Part shown: positions 56,555 through 64,000 of the stretch, in pieces
How positions within the stretch are numbered: position 1 is the first letter of the stretch
Layout of the letters: the number at the start of each line of letters is the position of its first letter
NCBI RefSeq assembly: GCF_001885945.1
Contig: NZ_JXKQ01000001.1
Span: forward strand, 62,001 to 126,000
Direction of reading: 5' to 3'
Source: Enterococcus hermanniensis
GTDB taxonomy: Bacteria; Bacillota; Bacilli; Lactobacillales; Enterococcaceae
Length of the DNA: 64,000 bases
Notes under the pieces: model-generated
What the model was told of the DNA's origin: nothing
Seen by the model: only the letters and a program-made list of their open reading frames with translations
The model's database searches: none
Translations under genes and position numbers: made by a program

Positions 56555-57233
56555 TTATGAATTGAACTTGGCACATTTGTATGGGAATCTGTTAAACACT
56601 TACGGTGATAATGGAAATCTACTGACATTGAATTATTACGCCAAACAAATGGGGATTGAGATCCATTCAGAAATCGTCAGCATCTATCAAGAATTTGATC
56701 CTGACAAATATGATTTTGTTTTTATCGGCGGCGGTCAAGACTATGAACAAGTGATCGTTTCAAAAGATATCCAAGACAAAAAAGAAGCGTTGACGCAATA
56801 CATCGAAAACGATGGCGTGATTTTATCGATCTGTGGTGGCTATCAATTACTTGGCCATTATTATATCGGTGCGAATGGTGAAAAAATCGAAGGGATCGGT
56901 GCCTTGGATCATTACACCTTAAGCCAAGACAACAATCGCTTTATCGGTGATATCGAAATCTACAATGAAGAATTTAACGAAACCTATTATGGTTTTGAAA
57001 ATCATAATGGCCGGACTTTTTTAGGCAAAGGTGAACGTCCATTAGGCACTTTAGTCAAAGGGAATGGGAACAACGGCGAAGATCAAGGTGAAGGTGTGAT
57101 CTATAAAAACACATACGGTTCTTATTTTCACGGACCAATCCTAGCTCGCAACAAAAGCTTAGCTGTGCGTTTACTGCATACTGCTTTGCAAAACAAATAT
57201 GGTAAAGAGATCGAATTGCCGCAATTACCTTAA
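56547..57233 (+). CDS. gatD: Lipid II isoglutaminyl synthase, glutaminase subunit GatD
   Basis: A 228-residue class-I glutamine amidotransferase (CobB/CobQ-like). The catalytic Cys is in [16 protein letters not shown] near residue 91, and the His is in [12 protein letters not shown] near 189. It supplies ammonia to MurT. Start at GTG 56547, with GGAGG 8 bases upstream inside murT; an ATG 15 bases earlier has no spacing for that site. Confidence 0.96.
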   Translation: MANYELNLAHLYGNLLNTYGDNGNLLTLNYYAKQMGIEIHSEIVSIYQEFDPDKYDFVFIGGGQDYEQVIVSKDIQDKKEALTQYIENDGVILSICGGYQLLGHYYIGANGEKIEGIGALDHYTLSQDNNRFIGDIEIYNEEFNETYYGFENHNGRTFLGKGERPLGTLVKGNGNNGEDQGEGVIYKNTYGSYFHGPILARNKSLAVRLLHTALQNKYGKEIELPQLP

Positions 57234-57235
57234 GT

Positions 57236-57275
57236 AAAAAGCGCTCAGTCTGTTGTCAGACTGAGCGCTTTTTTA
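57236..57275. terminator. Bidirectional terminator
   Basis: AAAGCGCTCAGTCTG / CAGACTGAGCGCTTT with a short loop, between gatD and manA. Confidence 0.9.
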
Positions 57276-57282
57276 CTTCTTT

Positions 57283-58233
57283 TTATTTTGTTCCTGGCGT
57301 TGAAGCAATGATTTTCATTTCCCCTTCAACTTTCCATTCATTGATTTGAGCTGGTAAAATACAACTTGTTCCAGGTTTCATTTCATAGCTTTGACCTTCA
57401 ACGATCAAATGACCATAACCTTCTACAACTGTTACTAATGTGTAATCACCGTCTTTTTTCAATGCTAATTCGCCAACAACATCCCATTCATAAACATTGA
57501 AGAAATCTGTTTTTAAATATGTGATCACTGAAGAAGAACCTTTTTTCATTTCAGTCATTTCAAGCGCTGGACTGATAGCGGGAACAGTCGTCACGTCGAT
57601 TGATTGTTGAATATGCAGTTCACGAGTGTTGCCTTGGTCATCTTTACGATCATAATCATAAACACGGTACGTCGTATCTGAACTTTGTTGCGTTTCTAAA
57701 ATCATGATCCCTTTGCCGATTGCGTGGATCGTACCACTTGGCACATAGAAGAAATCACCTTTTTTCACCGGAACACGGCGTAATAAATCATCCCAACGTT
57801 CATCTTCGATCATTTCAGCCAACTCTTCACGCGAATTTGCATTATGGCCATAGACAATTTCTGAACCTGGTTTTGCATTGATAATATACCAGCATTCTGT
57901 TTTTCCTAATTCACCTTCATGTTTTAAGCCATAACTGTCATCGGGATGGACTTGGACTGACAAATCATCTTCTGCATCCAAAATTTTTGTTAGCAATGGG
58001 AAAACATCTCCCTGAGCATCCCCAAATAATTCACGGTGTTCACTCCAAAGGTCGCTGACTTTCCAACCTTTATATGGTCCGTTTTCAACAGTGCTGACTC
58101 CGTGTGGATGACCGCTGATTGCCCAATCTTCACCGATTTTATCGTTAGGGATATCAAAGCCAAAAACCGTATGTAATTGGTTTCCTCCCCAAATTTTTTC
58201 TTGAAAAACTGGTTTTAGAAATAGTGGTTCCAT
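57283..58233 (-). CDS. manA: Mannose-6-phosphate isomerase, class I
   Basis: A 316-residue zinc enzyme that interconverts mannose-6-P and fructose-6-P. The zinc site is seen in VQVHPDDSYGLKHEGELGKT and CWYI near residue 95, and YVPSGTIHAIGKGIMILETQ near 170 gives the second His region. The short Gram-positive form (about 315 residues) is normal. It lies upstream of nothing on the same strand but ends beside gatD. Confidence 0.94.
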   Translation of the reverse strand: MEPLFLKPVFQEKIWGGNQLHTVFGFDIPNDKIGEDWAISGHPHGVSTVENGPYKGWKVSDLWSEHRELFGDAQGDVFPLLTKILDAEDDLSVQVHPDDSYGLKHEGELGKTECWYIINAKPGSEIVYGHNANSREELAEMIEDERWDDLLRRVPVKKGDFFYVPSGTIHAIGKGIMILETQQSSDTTYRVYDYDRKDDQGNTRELHIQQSIDVTTVPAISPALEMTEMKKGSSSVITYLKTDFFNVYEWDVVGELALKKDGDYTLVTVVEGYGHLIVEGQSYEMKPGTSCILPAQINEWKVEGEMKIIASTPGTK

Positions 58234-58248
58234 AAAAGTATTGCTCCT

Positions 58249-59280
58249 TTATTTTTGATAGATTTTTGTTCGCTCATTCAAATAACATGCTAAAATCTCA
58301 TCGCGTTGCTCAACGTAACTTGCTCGATGATCCTTTGGATGGACACGATTCGATAGAAAAATGAAGGCCGATTTTTTTTCGACATCCAATAAAAGAAAAG
58401 TTCCAGTATAGCCAGTATGGAAAAGCAACGGGCTCTGATCTAACGGACTAAACTTTAGATCCCAACCAAAAGACCGCTTTCCTTTTTTGGTAGGCGTTTG
58501 GTCATGCAGCAATTCTTTGATGGTCTTGTCATGCAAGTAAATCATATCGCTAACGCTTCCAAGATTCAAATACATTTTTGCAAATTTACTCAAATCATTC
58601 AAATTTGTAAAAAGTCCGGCATTACCGGCATGACTTGCTAAAATACGTGCTTTCGGATCATGCGTGATGCCTTTTAAAATACTCCCATCACCTTGCCTTT
58701 CAGTCGGAACGATCTGATCATATGGTGGTTGTGGTAAAAAACGGCTAGCTCTCATCTTTAGCGGGGTTAAGACTTCTGCTTGAAAAATTTCTACTACTGG
58801 TTTTTGGTAGATTTTTTCAAGTAAAAAAGCTAATAATATCGTTCCTGCATCCGTATATTTAACCACTTTCCCTAGACCATCACCTGGCTGTAATTTCAGG
58901 TAAGCTGCACGCAAGGCTTGCGCATCTAATTGATCACGATTTGGGATATAGGTTTGAATATCAGAAGTATGGGTCAACAAATGCCGCAACGTAATCGTTT
59001 TATTTTCGAACTCTGGCAATAATTCATGTAAAGATTGATCCCAGTCAAGCTTCTCAGCTTCAAATAATTTCAATAGGACGCTTGTCGTACAGACAACTTT
59101 AGTCAATGACGCAACATCGAATAAATACTCTGTTTGCATGGGCACCGTTACCGGATCTATCTGTGCTTGACCAAACGTATACGTCTGTTCTTGAGTGCCT
59201 TCAATCAGTTGGAAAACAACTCCTGGAAAGACTCCCGCTTGCATTTTTGCTTGGATCAACTGTACGGTTTCAGGATACAT
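58249..59280 (-). CDS. Serine hydrolase of the beta-lactamase/class C family
   Basis: A 343-residue protein. The nucleophile motif is S-x-x-K in DVASLTKVVCTT near 67; Y-x-N is replaced by Y-T-D in VKYTDAGTILLAF near 145; the H-x-G triad is HTGYTGT near 305. No signal peptide is visible, so it is probably cytosolic and an esterase or peptidase rather than a true beta-lactamase. GGTGAGGGA precedes the ATG at 59280. It is 15 bases upstream of manA and may share its transcript. Confidence 0.85.
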   Translation of the reverse strand: MYPETVQLIQAKMQAGVFPGVVFQLIEGTQEQTYTFGQAQIDPVTVPMQTEYLFDVASLTKVVCTTSVLLKLFEAEKLDWDQSLHELLPEFENKTITLRHLLTHTSDIQTYIPNRDQLDAQALRAAYLKLQPGDGLGKVVKYTDAGTILLAFLLEKIYQKPVVEIFQAEVLTPLKMRASRFLPQPPYDQIVPTERQGDGSILKGITHDPKARILASHAGNAGLFTNLNDLSKFAKMYLNLGSVSDMIYLHDKTIKELLHDQTPTKKGKRSFGWDLKFSPLDQSPLLFHTGYTGTFLLLDVEKKSAFIFLSNRVHPKDHRASYVEQRDEILACYLNERTKIYQK

Positions 59281-59372
59281 TCCCTCACCCTTTCTCTCAA
59301 TCATTGATTTTCATCAAAAAGTATAGCATAAAAGCGACCAACTATTCATTTTTTCAGTCATATCGAAGCGAC

Positions 59373-59420
59373 AAAAAAAGCTGAGGCAAAAGCATTAGCT
59401 ACTTTTGTCTCAACTTCTTT
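59373..59420 (-). terminator. Terminator of the VOC gene
   Basis: GCTGAGGCAAAAG / CTTTTGTCTCAAC stem just past the stop codon of the VOC gene, with an A/T-rich tail giving seven T on the minus strand. Confidence 0.8.
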
Positions 59421-59425
59421 CTAAC

Positions 59426-60247
59426 CTATTTTACGATGAACCACCATTCGATGCCTACAGCATCATAGATCGTGATCAAATTTTGTTTTTTATCACAGAA
59501 AAACGCAATATTTTCTGCTTGCAAATGTTCCAATAACTCTAATAAGTTTTCTTTGGACACGCTAAATTGTAAAAAGTCTAAGCCTAAAACCTTATCTGTT
59601 GGCAAATCGATCGTTCCACCCGTTGCAGTAGTCAGACCGACATTAAACTCGCCACGATTCAGTAACAGCTCTTCATCATTTTCGTCATGGACTTGTAGAC
59701 CTAAGATATCCGCTAAGAATGCTTCTTGTTTCTTCAAATCACTGACATTCAAATGGATCTTGTCAAAAAAAGCCGCATGAATTTTTTCTTCTTTAGTCGC
59801 AAGTTCACTAAGTTTTTTAGCATTCAAATTAATCGGTGTCGATGTTGAACGTTGTTTACTTGGTCCATAAAAAATTTCAATTTCATTTCCTTCTGGATCT
59901 TCAAAAAGTAATCCTTTTTCATCTTCTGCCGAGAGCGCAGATTTTACAGGATAGTTCTCTTTTTCTGCCCGGTAGTAAACATTTGCTAGTTCCTTTTCGT
60001 TTGGAACAACTAATGAAAAACGACTCATTTTTTTGATTTCCCCACGGTGTTCATCTGCCCGAGGACTTTCTTCCAGCCATAGTAGTTCGCTAGCTGGTTC
60101 TTTATAACCTAAAATCGCTAGTTCATTTTCTTCTCGCAATAAATGTAATCCAATGATATCACGGTAAAAATGGATCATTCCGTCTCGATCACGTACACGA
60201 ATAGCGATCGTTTTTAAATCAAGTTTCCCTAAATGAAAATTTCCCAT
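59426..60247 (-). CDS. VOC-family protein with two glyoxalase-like domains (CatE/MhqA-like)
   Basis: A 273-residue protein with two VOC domains. The first (KTIAIRVRDRDGMIHFYRDI then FEDPEGNEIEIFYGP) and second (DKIHLNVSDLKKQEAFLADI, ending IYDAVGIEWWFIVK) each show the beta-alpha-beta-beta-beta unit. The family includes ring-cleaving dioxygenases of the CatE/MhqA type, but the second half lacks an obvious full set of metal ligands. It is divergent from a rhodanese-like gene and an azoreductase, a neighbourhood that suggests quinone or catechol detoxification. Confidence 0.8.
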   Translation of the reverse strand: MGNFHLGKLDLKTIAIRVRDRDGMIHFYRDIIGLHLLREENELAILGYKEPASELLWLEESPRADEHRGEIKKMSRFSLVVPNEKELANVYYRAEKENYPVKSALSAEDEKGLLFEDPEGNEIEIFYGPSKQRSTSTPINLNAKKLSELATKEEKIHAAFFDKIHLNVSDLKKQEAFLADILGLQVHDENDEELLLNRGEFNVGLTTATGGTIDLPTDKVLGLDFLQFSVSKENLLELLEHLQAENIAFFCDKKQNLITIYDAVGIEWWFIVK

Positions 60248-60572
60248 TGTCCTCTTCCCTTCTTCCTCTTTATTTTAACGATGGGGGTCCTTTCACGCAA
60301 GCGATATCCTTTGATCAAACGAAAAAATGTGAATTTTCTGACAAATCGTTGATTCTTTCAGCTGTTTTGAGCATTGATTTTTTATCATTTTGATTCATTA
60401 TAGCGAGTTAAGATGAAGTTAAAGGTTACATCTCTAATCAATTCCTTTCTTTTTTGAAAATATTTTGATCATTTTCAATGAATTATTTAAAAAATTCTCA
60501 AGAGCGGTTGTAATTACAAAACAAATAGATTAAATTGGAGACTATCTTAATAAAGAAGAGGTCATAAAAAAG
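60248..60572. promoter_or_regulatory. Divergent control region with a 12-bp palindrome
   Basis: About 325 bases between the VOC gene and the rhodanese-like gene. TTGTAATTACAA (60508-60519) is a perfect palindrome 54 bases before the rhodanese-like start and could be an operator. No gene seen. Confidence 0.5.
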
Positions 60573-60881
60573 ATGAATAACTCGTTAACCGCAAAAGAAT
60601 TTGCTGCACTTGCTGCTAAGGAAACTGTGAATGTACTGGATTTAAGCGATGCTGATATTTTTGATACCCTCGACACGATCGAACATGCTACTGTTTTGCA
60701 ATTGCCTTTGACTCAATTGCCTAACCGGTTGCATCAACTAGATAAAGATAAAACATATTATCTATTCACCCAATTTGGGCAACGAGCAAAAACGATGGCT
60801 CAGCATTTACGAAATGAAGGTTTTAACGTCATTCGTATTACTGGTGGCACTTCAGCTTATAAACAATACCTAGCTAGTTAA
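60573..60881 (+). CDS. Rhodanese-like domain protein lacking the active cysteine
   Basis: A 102-residue protein with the single-domain rhodanese layout (AKETVNVLDLSDADIFDTLD; ATVLQLPLTQLP; YYLFTQFGQRAKTMAQHLRN; GFNVIRITGGTSAYKQYL). The catalytic loop, normally YCxxGxRS, reads FTQFGQRA with no Cys, so sulfur transfer is unlikely and a regulatory or binding role is more probable. It is upstream of the azoreductase on the same strand (88-base gap). Confidence 0.75.
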   Translation: MNNSLTAKEFAALAAKETVNVLDLSDADIFDTLDTIEHATVLQLPLTQLPNRLHQLDKDKTYYLFTQFGQRAKTMAQHLRNEGFNVIRITGGTSAYKQYLAS

Positions 60882-60969
60882 ATTTTTAGGACTTTTTGAG
60901 CAAATAAATTGTTTGTTTTAACTATTTTATGTACGATTCGATAGTATGAAAAAATAAGGAGGACTAACA

Positions 60970-61590
60970 GTGGCAAATGTCTTAGTAGTAAATGCACACC
61001 CACTCGCTGCAGAAGAATCACAAACAGTAACTGTTTTAGAAGCTTTTTTAAATGAACATGAAGCAACCCATCCGGAAGATGTCATTACGATGTTAGATTT
61101 GTATTACACCGATATTCCAGAAATCGATGGCGAATTGCTATCAGCTTGGAAATCGTTGCAAAAAGGAACAGAATTTACTGAATTAAGCAATTCACAACAA
61201 GAAAAAGTGCGCTTATTCAATGAATTTACAGATCAATTTCTAGCAGCGGAAAAAATCGTGATCGCCAATGCGCTATGGAACTTGAACATTCCTACCAAAT
61301 TAAAAGCCTGGTTTGATACGATCAATGTTGCCGGTAAAACTTTCCGCTACACAGCTGAAGGTCCAGTTGGATTGATTACCGATAAAAAAGCAATCCATAT
61401 TCAATCTAGTGGCGGTACTTACAACGGCCAAGATTTTGCTTCACAATATGTTAAAGGCATCATGAACTTTATCGGTATCACTGATTTTGATGCCGTTTAT
61501 ATTGAAGGTGCGGATTACGATCCAAGTAAAGCACCTGAAATCATTGACGCAGCCAAAGAAAAAGCCAAGAAATTAGCGGCACAATTTTAA
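60970..61590 (+). CDS. azoR: FMN-dependent NADH azoreductase
   Basis: A 206-residue flavodoxin-fold reductase that reduces azo bonds and quinones with NADH. It shows VLVVNAHPLAAEESQTVTVL at the N-terminus, ANALWNLNIPTKLKAWFDTI (FMN contact), TFRYTAEGPVGLITDKKAIH and SSGGTYNGQDFASQYVKGIM. The start is GTG at 60970, 7 bases after AAGGAGG. It is grouped with the rhodanese-like protein and, divergently, the VOC protein. Confidence 0.93.
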   Translation: MANVLVVNAHPLAAEESQTVTVLEAFLNEHEATHPEDVITMLDLYYTDIPEIDGELLSAWKSLQKGTEFTELSNSQQEKVRLFNEFTDQFLAAEKIVIANALWNLNIPTKLKAWFDTINVAGKTFRYTAEGPVGLITDKKAIHIQSSGGTYNGQDFASQYVKGIMNFIGITDFDAVYIEGADYDPSKAPEIIDAAKEKAKKLAAQF

Positions 61591-61592
61591 AC

Positions 61593-61636
61593 GCAAAAAA
61601 AGACCGAGCGACTATTCGTCGACCGGTCTTTTTTCT
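61593..61636. terminator. Bidirectional terminator
   Basis: AAAAAGACCG (61597-61606) with CGGTCTTTTT and T runs on both strands; it includes the stop of the AI-2E family gene. Confidence 0.82.
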
Positions 61637-62775
61637 TCGTCTTCATATAAATTAGAAACACCTTTATACCATTCAAAAACATGGATAACAATGACTTTAG
61701 CAACTGCATAAAACGGAATTCCTAAAATCACACCAATGATGCCAAAAATTTTTCCAGCCGTCAATAAGACAAACATGATCGTGACTGGATGGATCTCCAG
61801 TTGATTCCCCAAAACTAATGGTGAAACGATTCGTCCTTCAATCGTCTGTTCGATCGTAAAGACAATGATTACTTTGACCAACATAATCGGTCCAGTCACT
61901 GCAGCGATAAAAATCACTGGAACCATTGCTAAGAAAGAGCCCAAGTATGGGACTAAGTTCAATACTCCCGCTAAGATCCCCAAAGTGATCGCATAGTTCA
62001 TCCCCACGATTGAAAAACCGATAATAAACATCACGGCAACCGTAAAAGCGACCGTCAACTGCCCCCGAATATAAGAAGCTAGCTGTGAATTCATCTCGGT
62101 CATCACTCGTAACGTTGGCTTACGAGTCTTTGTCGGTAAAAATTGTAGTATATATGGCGCTAACTTATCGCCATCCTTTAATAAGAAGAATAAAATAATC
62201 GGTGCGGTGATCAAAGCGATCAATACCGTCGCTAAAGTCGAAACCACATTCCCGAGTCCTTGGATCGTTACCCGTGAAATATTTTGTGCAGTCTCAGTCA
62301 ATGACTCTAATAACTTTTGTAAGCTATTATCTAAATGCTGCTGCACCGGTTTAAACGAAGGGTCTTTGAAAAGTTCACTGACTTTGTCGCTGACTGTATC
62401 AAAATATGCCGGCAAACTTTGGATCATCGTCTCTACTTGCTGACGTATCTGTGGAATAATCACTACGATCCCCCAAATGATCAAAGCTACAACGACAATG
62501 AACAGTAAAATGATCCCGACAGTCCGATTCAATCCTTTTCTCTCTAAAAAATTGACGACCGGATTCATCAAATAATACAAGATCCCTGCAATAACAACTG
62601 GCAGTCCAACAATAGCAAAAAACTGGCCGACTGGTTCAAACAAATAGGAGACTTTCGTGAAGACCAAGGTGATTAATAATAATAATAATACGATGATCAG
62701 CGCAACAACGACTTGACTATTTAAAAACCATTTCCAAAACCAAGACGTTTTTTGCGTAAATTTCTTTTTATCCAA
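61612..62775 (-). CDS. AI-2E/PerM family membrane protein
   Basis: A 387-residue protein with about eight hydrophobic segments. GILYYLMNPVVNFLERKGLN after the second segment and the C-terminal block LGILAGVLNLVPYLGSFLAM, IEGRIVSPLVLGNQLEIHPV match the AI-2E transporter family. Family members export small molecules or ions (some are Na+/H+ antiporters); true AI-2 transport should not be assumed. The start is TTG at 62775 behind GGACGTGAG. It is transcribed in the same direction as, and downstream of, the EIIA gene. Confidence 0.86.
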   Translation of the reverse strand: MDKKKFTQKTSWFWKWFLNSQVVVALIIVLLLLLITLVFTKVSYLFEPVGQFFAIVGLPVVIAGILYYLMNPVVNFLERKGLNRTVGIILLFIVVVALIIWGIVVIIPQIRQQVETMIQSLPAYFDTVSDKVSELFKDPSFKPVQQHLDNSLQKLLESLTETAQNISRVTIQGLGNVVSTLATVLIALITAPIILFFLLKDGDKLAPYILQFLPTKTRKPTLRVMTEMNSQLASYIRGQLTVAFTVAVMFIIGFSIVGMNYAITLGILAGVLNLVPYLGSFLAMVPVIFIAAVTGPIMLVKVIIVFTIEQTIEGRIVSPLVLGNQLEIHPVTIMFVLLTAGKIFGIIGVILGIPFYAVAKVIVIHVFEWYKGVSNLYEDEEKRPVDE

Positions 62776-62786
62776 ACACTCACGTC

Positions 62787-63131
62787 CTATTTATAAGTAA
62801 TTTTCATGCCCACTTCTAGTTCAGGTAATTTTTCTGGTGTCACATAGATACCATTTGGAATCACACCGATTTCTTTTTGGAAGAACACGGTAGCATGTCC
62901 GATCTCATTTAAATTCTGATTGGCTAAATGTCCAAGACCATTTACTTGATAGACTTGGTCGCCAAATAATAACTGGCTACCTTCGCTAAGCGCGATTGGT
63001 TCATCTCCACTATTTTTTTGGACGATGGATACCTCTAATAGATCTGACGGAATTGCTTCGCCAAAAAGTACTAAAAGATTTTCATCGTTAATTGCATCTT
63101 TGCCAATTTGAGTAATTTCAGTCACTGTCAT
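62787..63131 (-). CDS. PTS glucitol/sorbitol-type EIIA (orphan)
   Basis: A 114-residue protein with the EIIA-Gut fold: MTVTEITQIGKDAINDENLL, VLFGEAIPSDLLEVSIVQ, GSQLLFGDQVYQVNGLGH, HATVFFQK. The usual phosphorylated His may be the one in NGLGHLANQNL. There are no EIIB/EIIC-Gut genes nearby, so it may act as a regulatory EIIA. The family call is by pattern. Confidence 0.75.
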   Translation of the reverse strand: MTVTEITQIGKDAINDENLLVLFGEAIPSDLLEVSIVQKNSGDEPIALSEGSQLLFGDQVYQVNGLGHLANQNLNEIGHATVFFQKEIGVIPNGIYVTPEKLPELEVGMKITYK

Positions 63132-63237
63132 AATTCACGCTCTTTTCCTGTTTATTTTTCAATTATATCATAAAGTTAGCGCTATCCAAGAACCAATAAA
63201 ATTGCTAGAATATAGATACAATGAAGGAGGTTTTTTT

Positions 63238-64000
63238 ATGATCCATAAAATACTTTTAGGTACCTATACCCGACGTATCAGTCAAGGAATCTATCAGATC
63301 GAGTTAGATACGACGAAGGAAACGTTGGAAAATTTAGCATTAGTACTGGCAGAAACAAGCCCGACCTATTTGGCAAAAAGTAAATTAAATCATTTGTACT
63401 CTGTGACTAGCCGTAATGATCAAGGTGGTGTTTCCAGCTATGATACTGAAAATAATTTTTTGAATGCGGTAACAGAAGATGGTGCCCCTCCTTGTTACGT
63501 GGCAGTCGATGATGGACGCCAGCTTGTCTATGCCGCAAACTACCACAAAGGAGCTCTAAACACCTACAAAATCCAAGCAGATGGCTCACTTAAAGCAACC
63601 TCAGCAATAGAGCATACAGAACCGACTGGTCCACATAAAAATCAAGACCATGCTCACACTCACTATACTGATCTGACACCGGATCAACGGTTAGCGGTCT
63701 GTGATTTAGGCACTGATCGTATTTATACCTATGATGTGAGTGAAAATGGTGCAGTCGAAGAAGCTGCCGTTTATCTAGCCGAGCCTGGAACAGGACCACG
63801 ACACCTTGTCTTTCACCCCAATGAAAAAAATGCCTATCTATTTGGTGAATTAGATAGCAGTGTGACCGTTCTTTCATATGATGCTACAGATGGCAGCTTT
63901 ACGCAAAAACAAAAACTTTCTACATTGCCCGCAGATTTTGACGGTGAAAATGGCGGTGCAGCGATTCGAATTTCCAAAGATGGCAATTTCTTATATGCTT
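63238..64000 (+). CDS. 6-phosphogluconolactonase-like beta-propeller (3' end outside window)
   Basis: Begins at ATG 63238, 7 bases after AAGGAGG, and stays open to the window edge (about 254 residues). It matches the seven-bladed lactonase/Pgl family: ILLGTYTRRISQGIYQIELD at the start, SPTYLAKSKLNHLYSVTS, CYVAVDDGRQLVYAANYHKG, GPHKNQDHAHTHYTDLTPDQ (His/Asp active region) and GPRHLVFHPNEKNAYLFGEL. Members hydrolyse 6-phosphogluconolactone in the pentose phosphate pathway. The 3' end is missing. Confidence 0.88.
   Translation, partial: MIHKILLGTYTRRISQGIYQIELDTTKETLENLALVLAETSPTYLAKSKLNHLYSVTSRNDQGGVSSYDTENNFLNAVTEDGAPPCYVAVDDGRQLVYAANYHKGALNTYKIQADGSLKATSAIEHTEPTGPHKNQDHAHTHYTDLTPDQRLAVCDLGTDRIYTYDVSENGAVEEAAVYLAEPGTGPRHLVFHPNEKNAYLFGELDSSVTVLSYDATDGSFTQKQKLSTLPADFDGENGGAAIRISKDGNFLYA

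Noticed and set aside
58249-59280. Antibiotic-resistance beta-lactamase
   Set aside because: No signal peptide and the Y-x-N motif is changed; its place next to manA suggests a metabolic hydrolase.
61612-62775. Quorum-sensing AI-2 exporter
   Set aside because: The family name is historical; many members are ion antiporters, and no luxS or lsr genes are near.

Overview
The window is chromosomal DNA of a low-GC Gram-positive bacterium of the order Lactobacillales, most likely Enterococcus or a close relative. This rests on the gene set and order (efp-yqhY-nusB-folD, sufCDSUB, metNIQ behind a T-box, murT-gatD, prfA-prmC-sua5-glyA-upp), AT-rich intergenic DNA, strong AGGAGG ribosome sites and Gram-positive style terminators. 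I cannot name the species from sequence alone.

Layout. 1-10.5 kb: end of the folD/nusB/yqhY/efp/pepP group, an LCP-like protein, a PadR regulator with the MFS transporter it probably controls, a TetR regulator with an amidohydrolase, and a YsnF-type stress protein. 10.7-18.0 kb: a more AT-rich catabolic operon: mannose-family PTS (EIIA, EIIB, EIIC, EIID), an FrlC-like epimerase and an FrlB-like deglycase, with a LevR-type sigma-54 activator just upstream. A near-perfect -24/-12 promoter lies between activator and operon. Fructoselysine/glucoselysine-type Amadori products are the likely substrate.

18286-31414: a 13.1-kb integrated element bounded by 17-bp direct repeats (attL/attR). It has a tyrosine integrase and CI/Stl-like repressor on one strand. 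Diverging from them on the other strand are Cro-like and excisionase-like genes, an AEP primase, an SF3 helicase, an iteron-type origin just downstream of the helicase, small packaging/regulatory-type genes, a truncated tail tape-measure gene at a deletion junction, and a nuclease-like accessory gene beside attL. This is the order of Gram-positive phage-inducible chromosomal islands, although a heavily deleted prophage is also possible. It carries two structured inverted-repeat elements of unknown role and three copies of an 11-bp motif placed like integrase arm sites.

31.5-64 kb: ordinary chromosome. The sufCDSUB iron-sulfur operon has tandem 112-122-bp repeats in front of sufB. Then come metNIQ with a T-box leader, gcvH/spx-like/rodA, a coiled-coil membrane protein, tRNA-Thr(CGT), upp, glyA, sua5, prmC, prfA, tdk, a YfcC-type carrier, a MerR/SDR pair sharing a 19-bp-spacer promoter, a KtrB-like potassium transporter, murT-gatD, manA, a serine hydrolase, and a divergent VOC / rhodanese-like / azoreductase group that looks like quinone or azo-compound detoxification. 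The window ends with an AI-2E family protein, an orphan sorbitol-type EIIA and the start of a 6-phosphogluconolactonase-like gene. Several gene starts were moved to codons with good ribosome sites, and two small genes (24325-24465 and 28056-28211) were added from direct reading.
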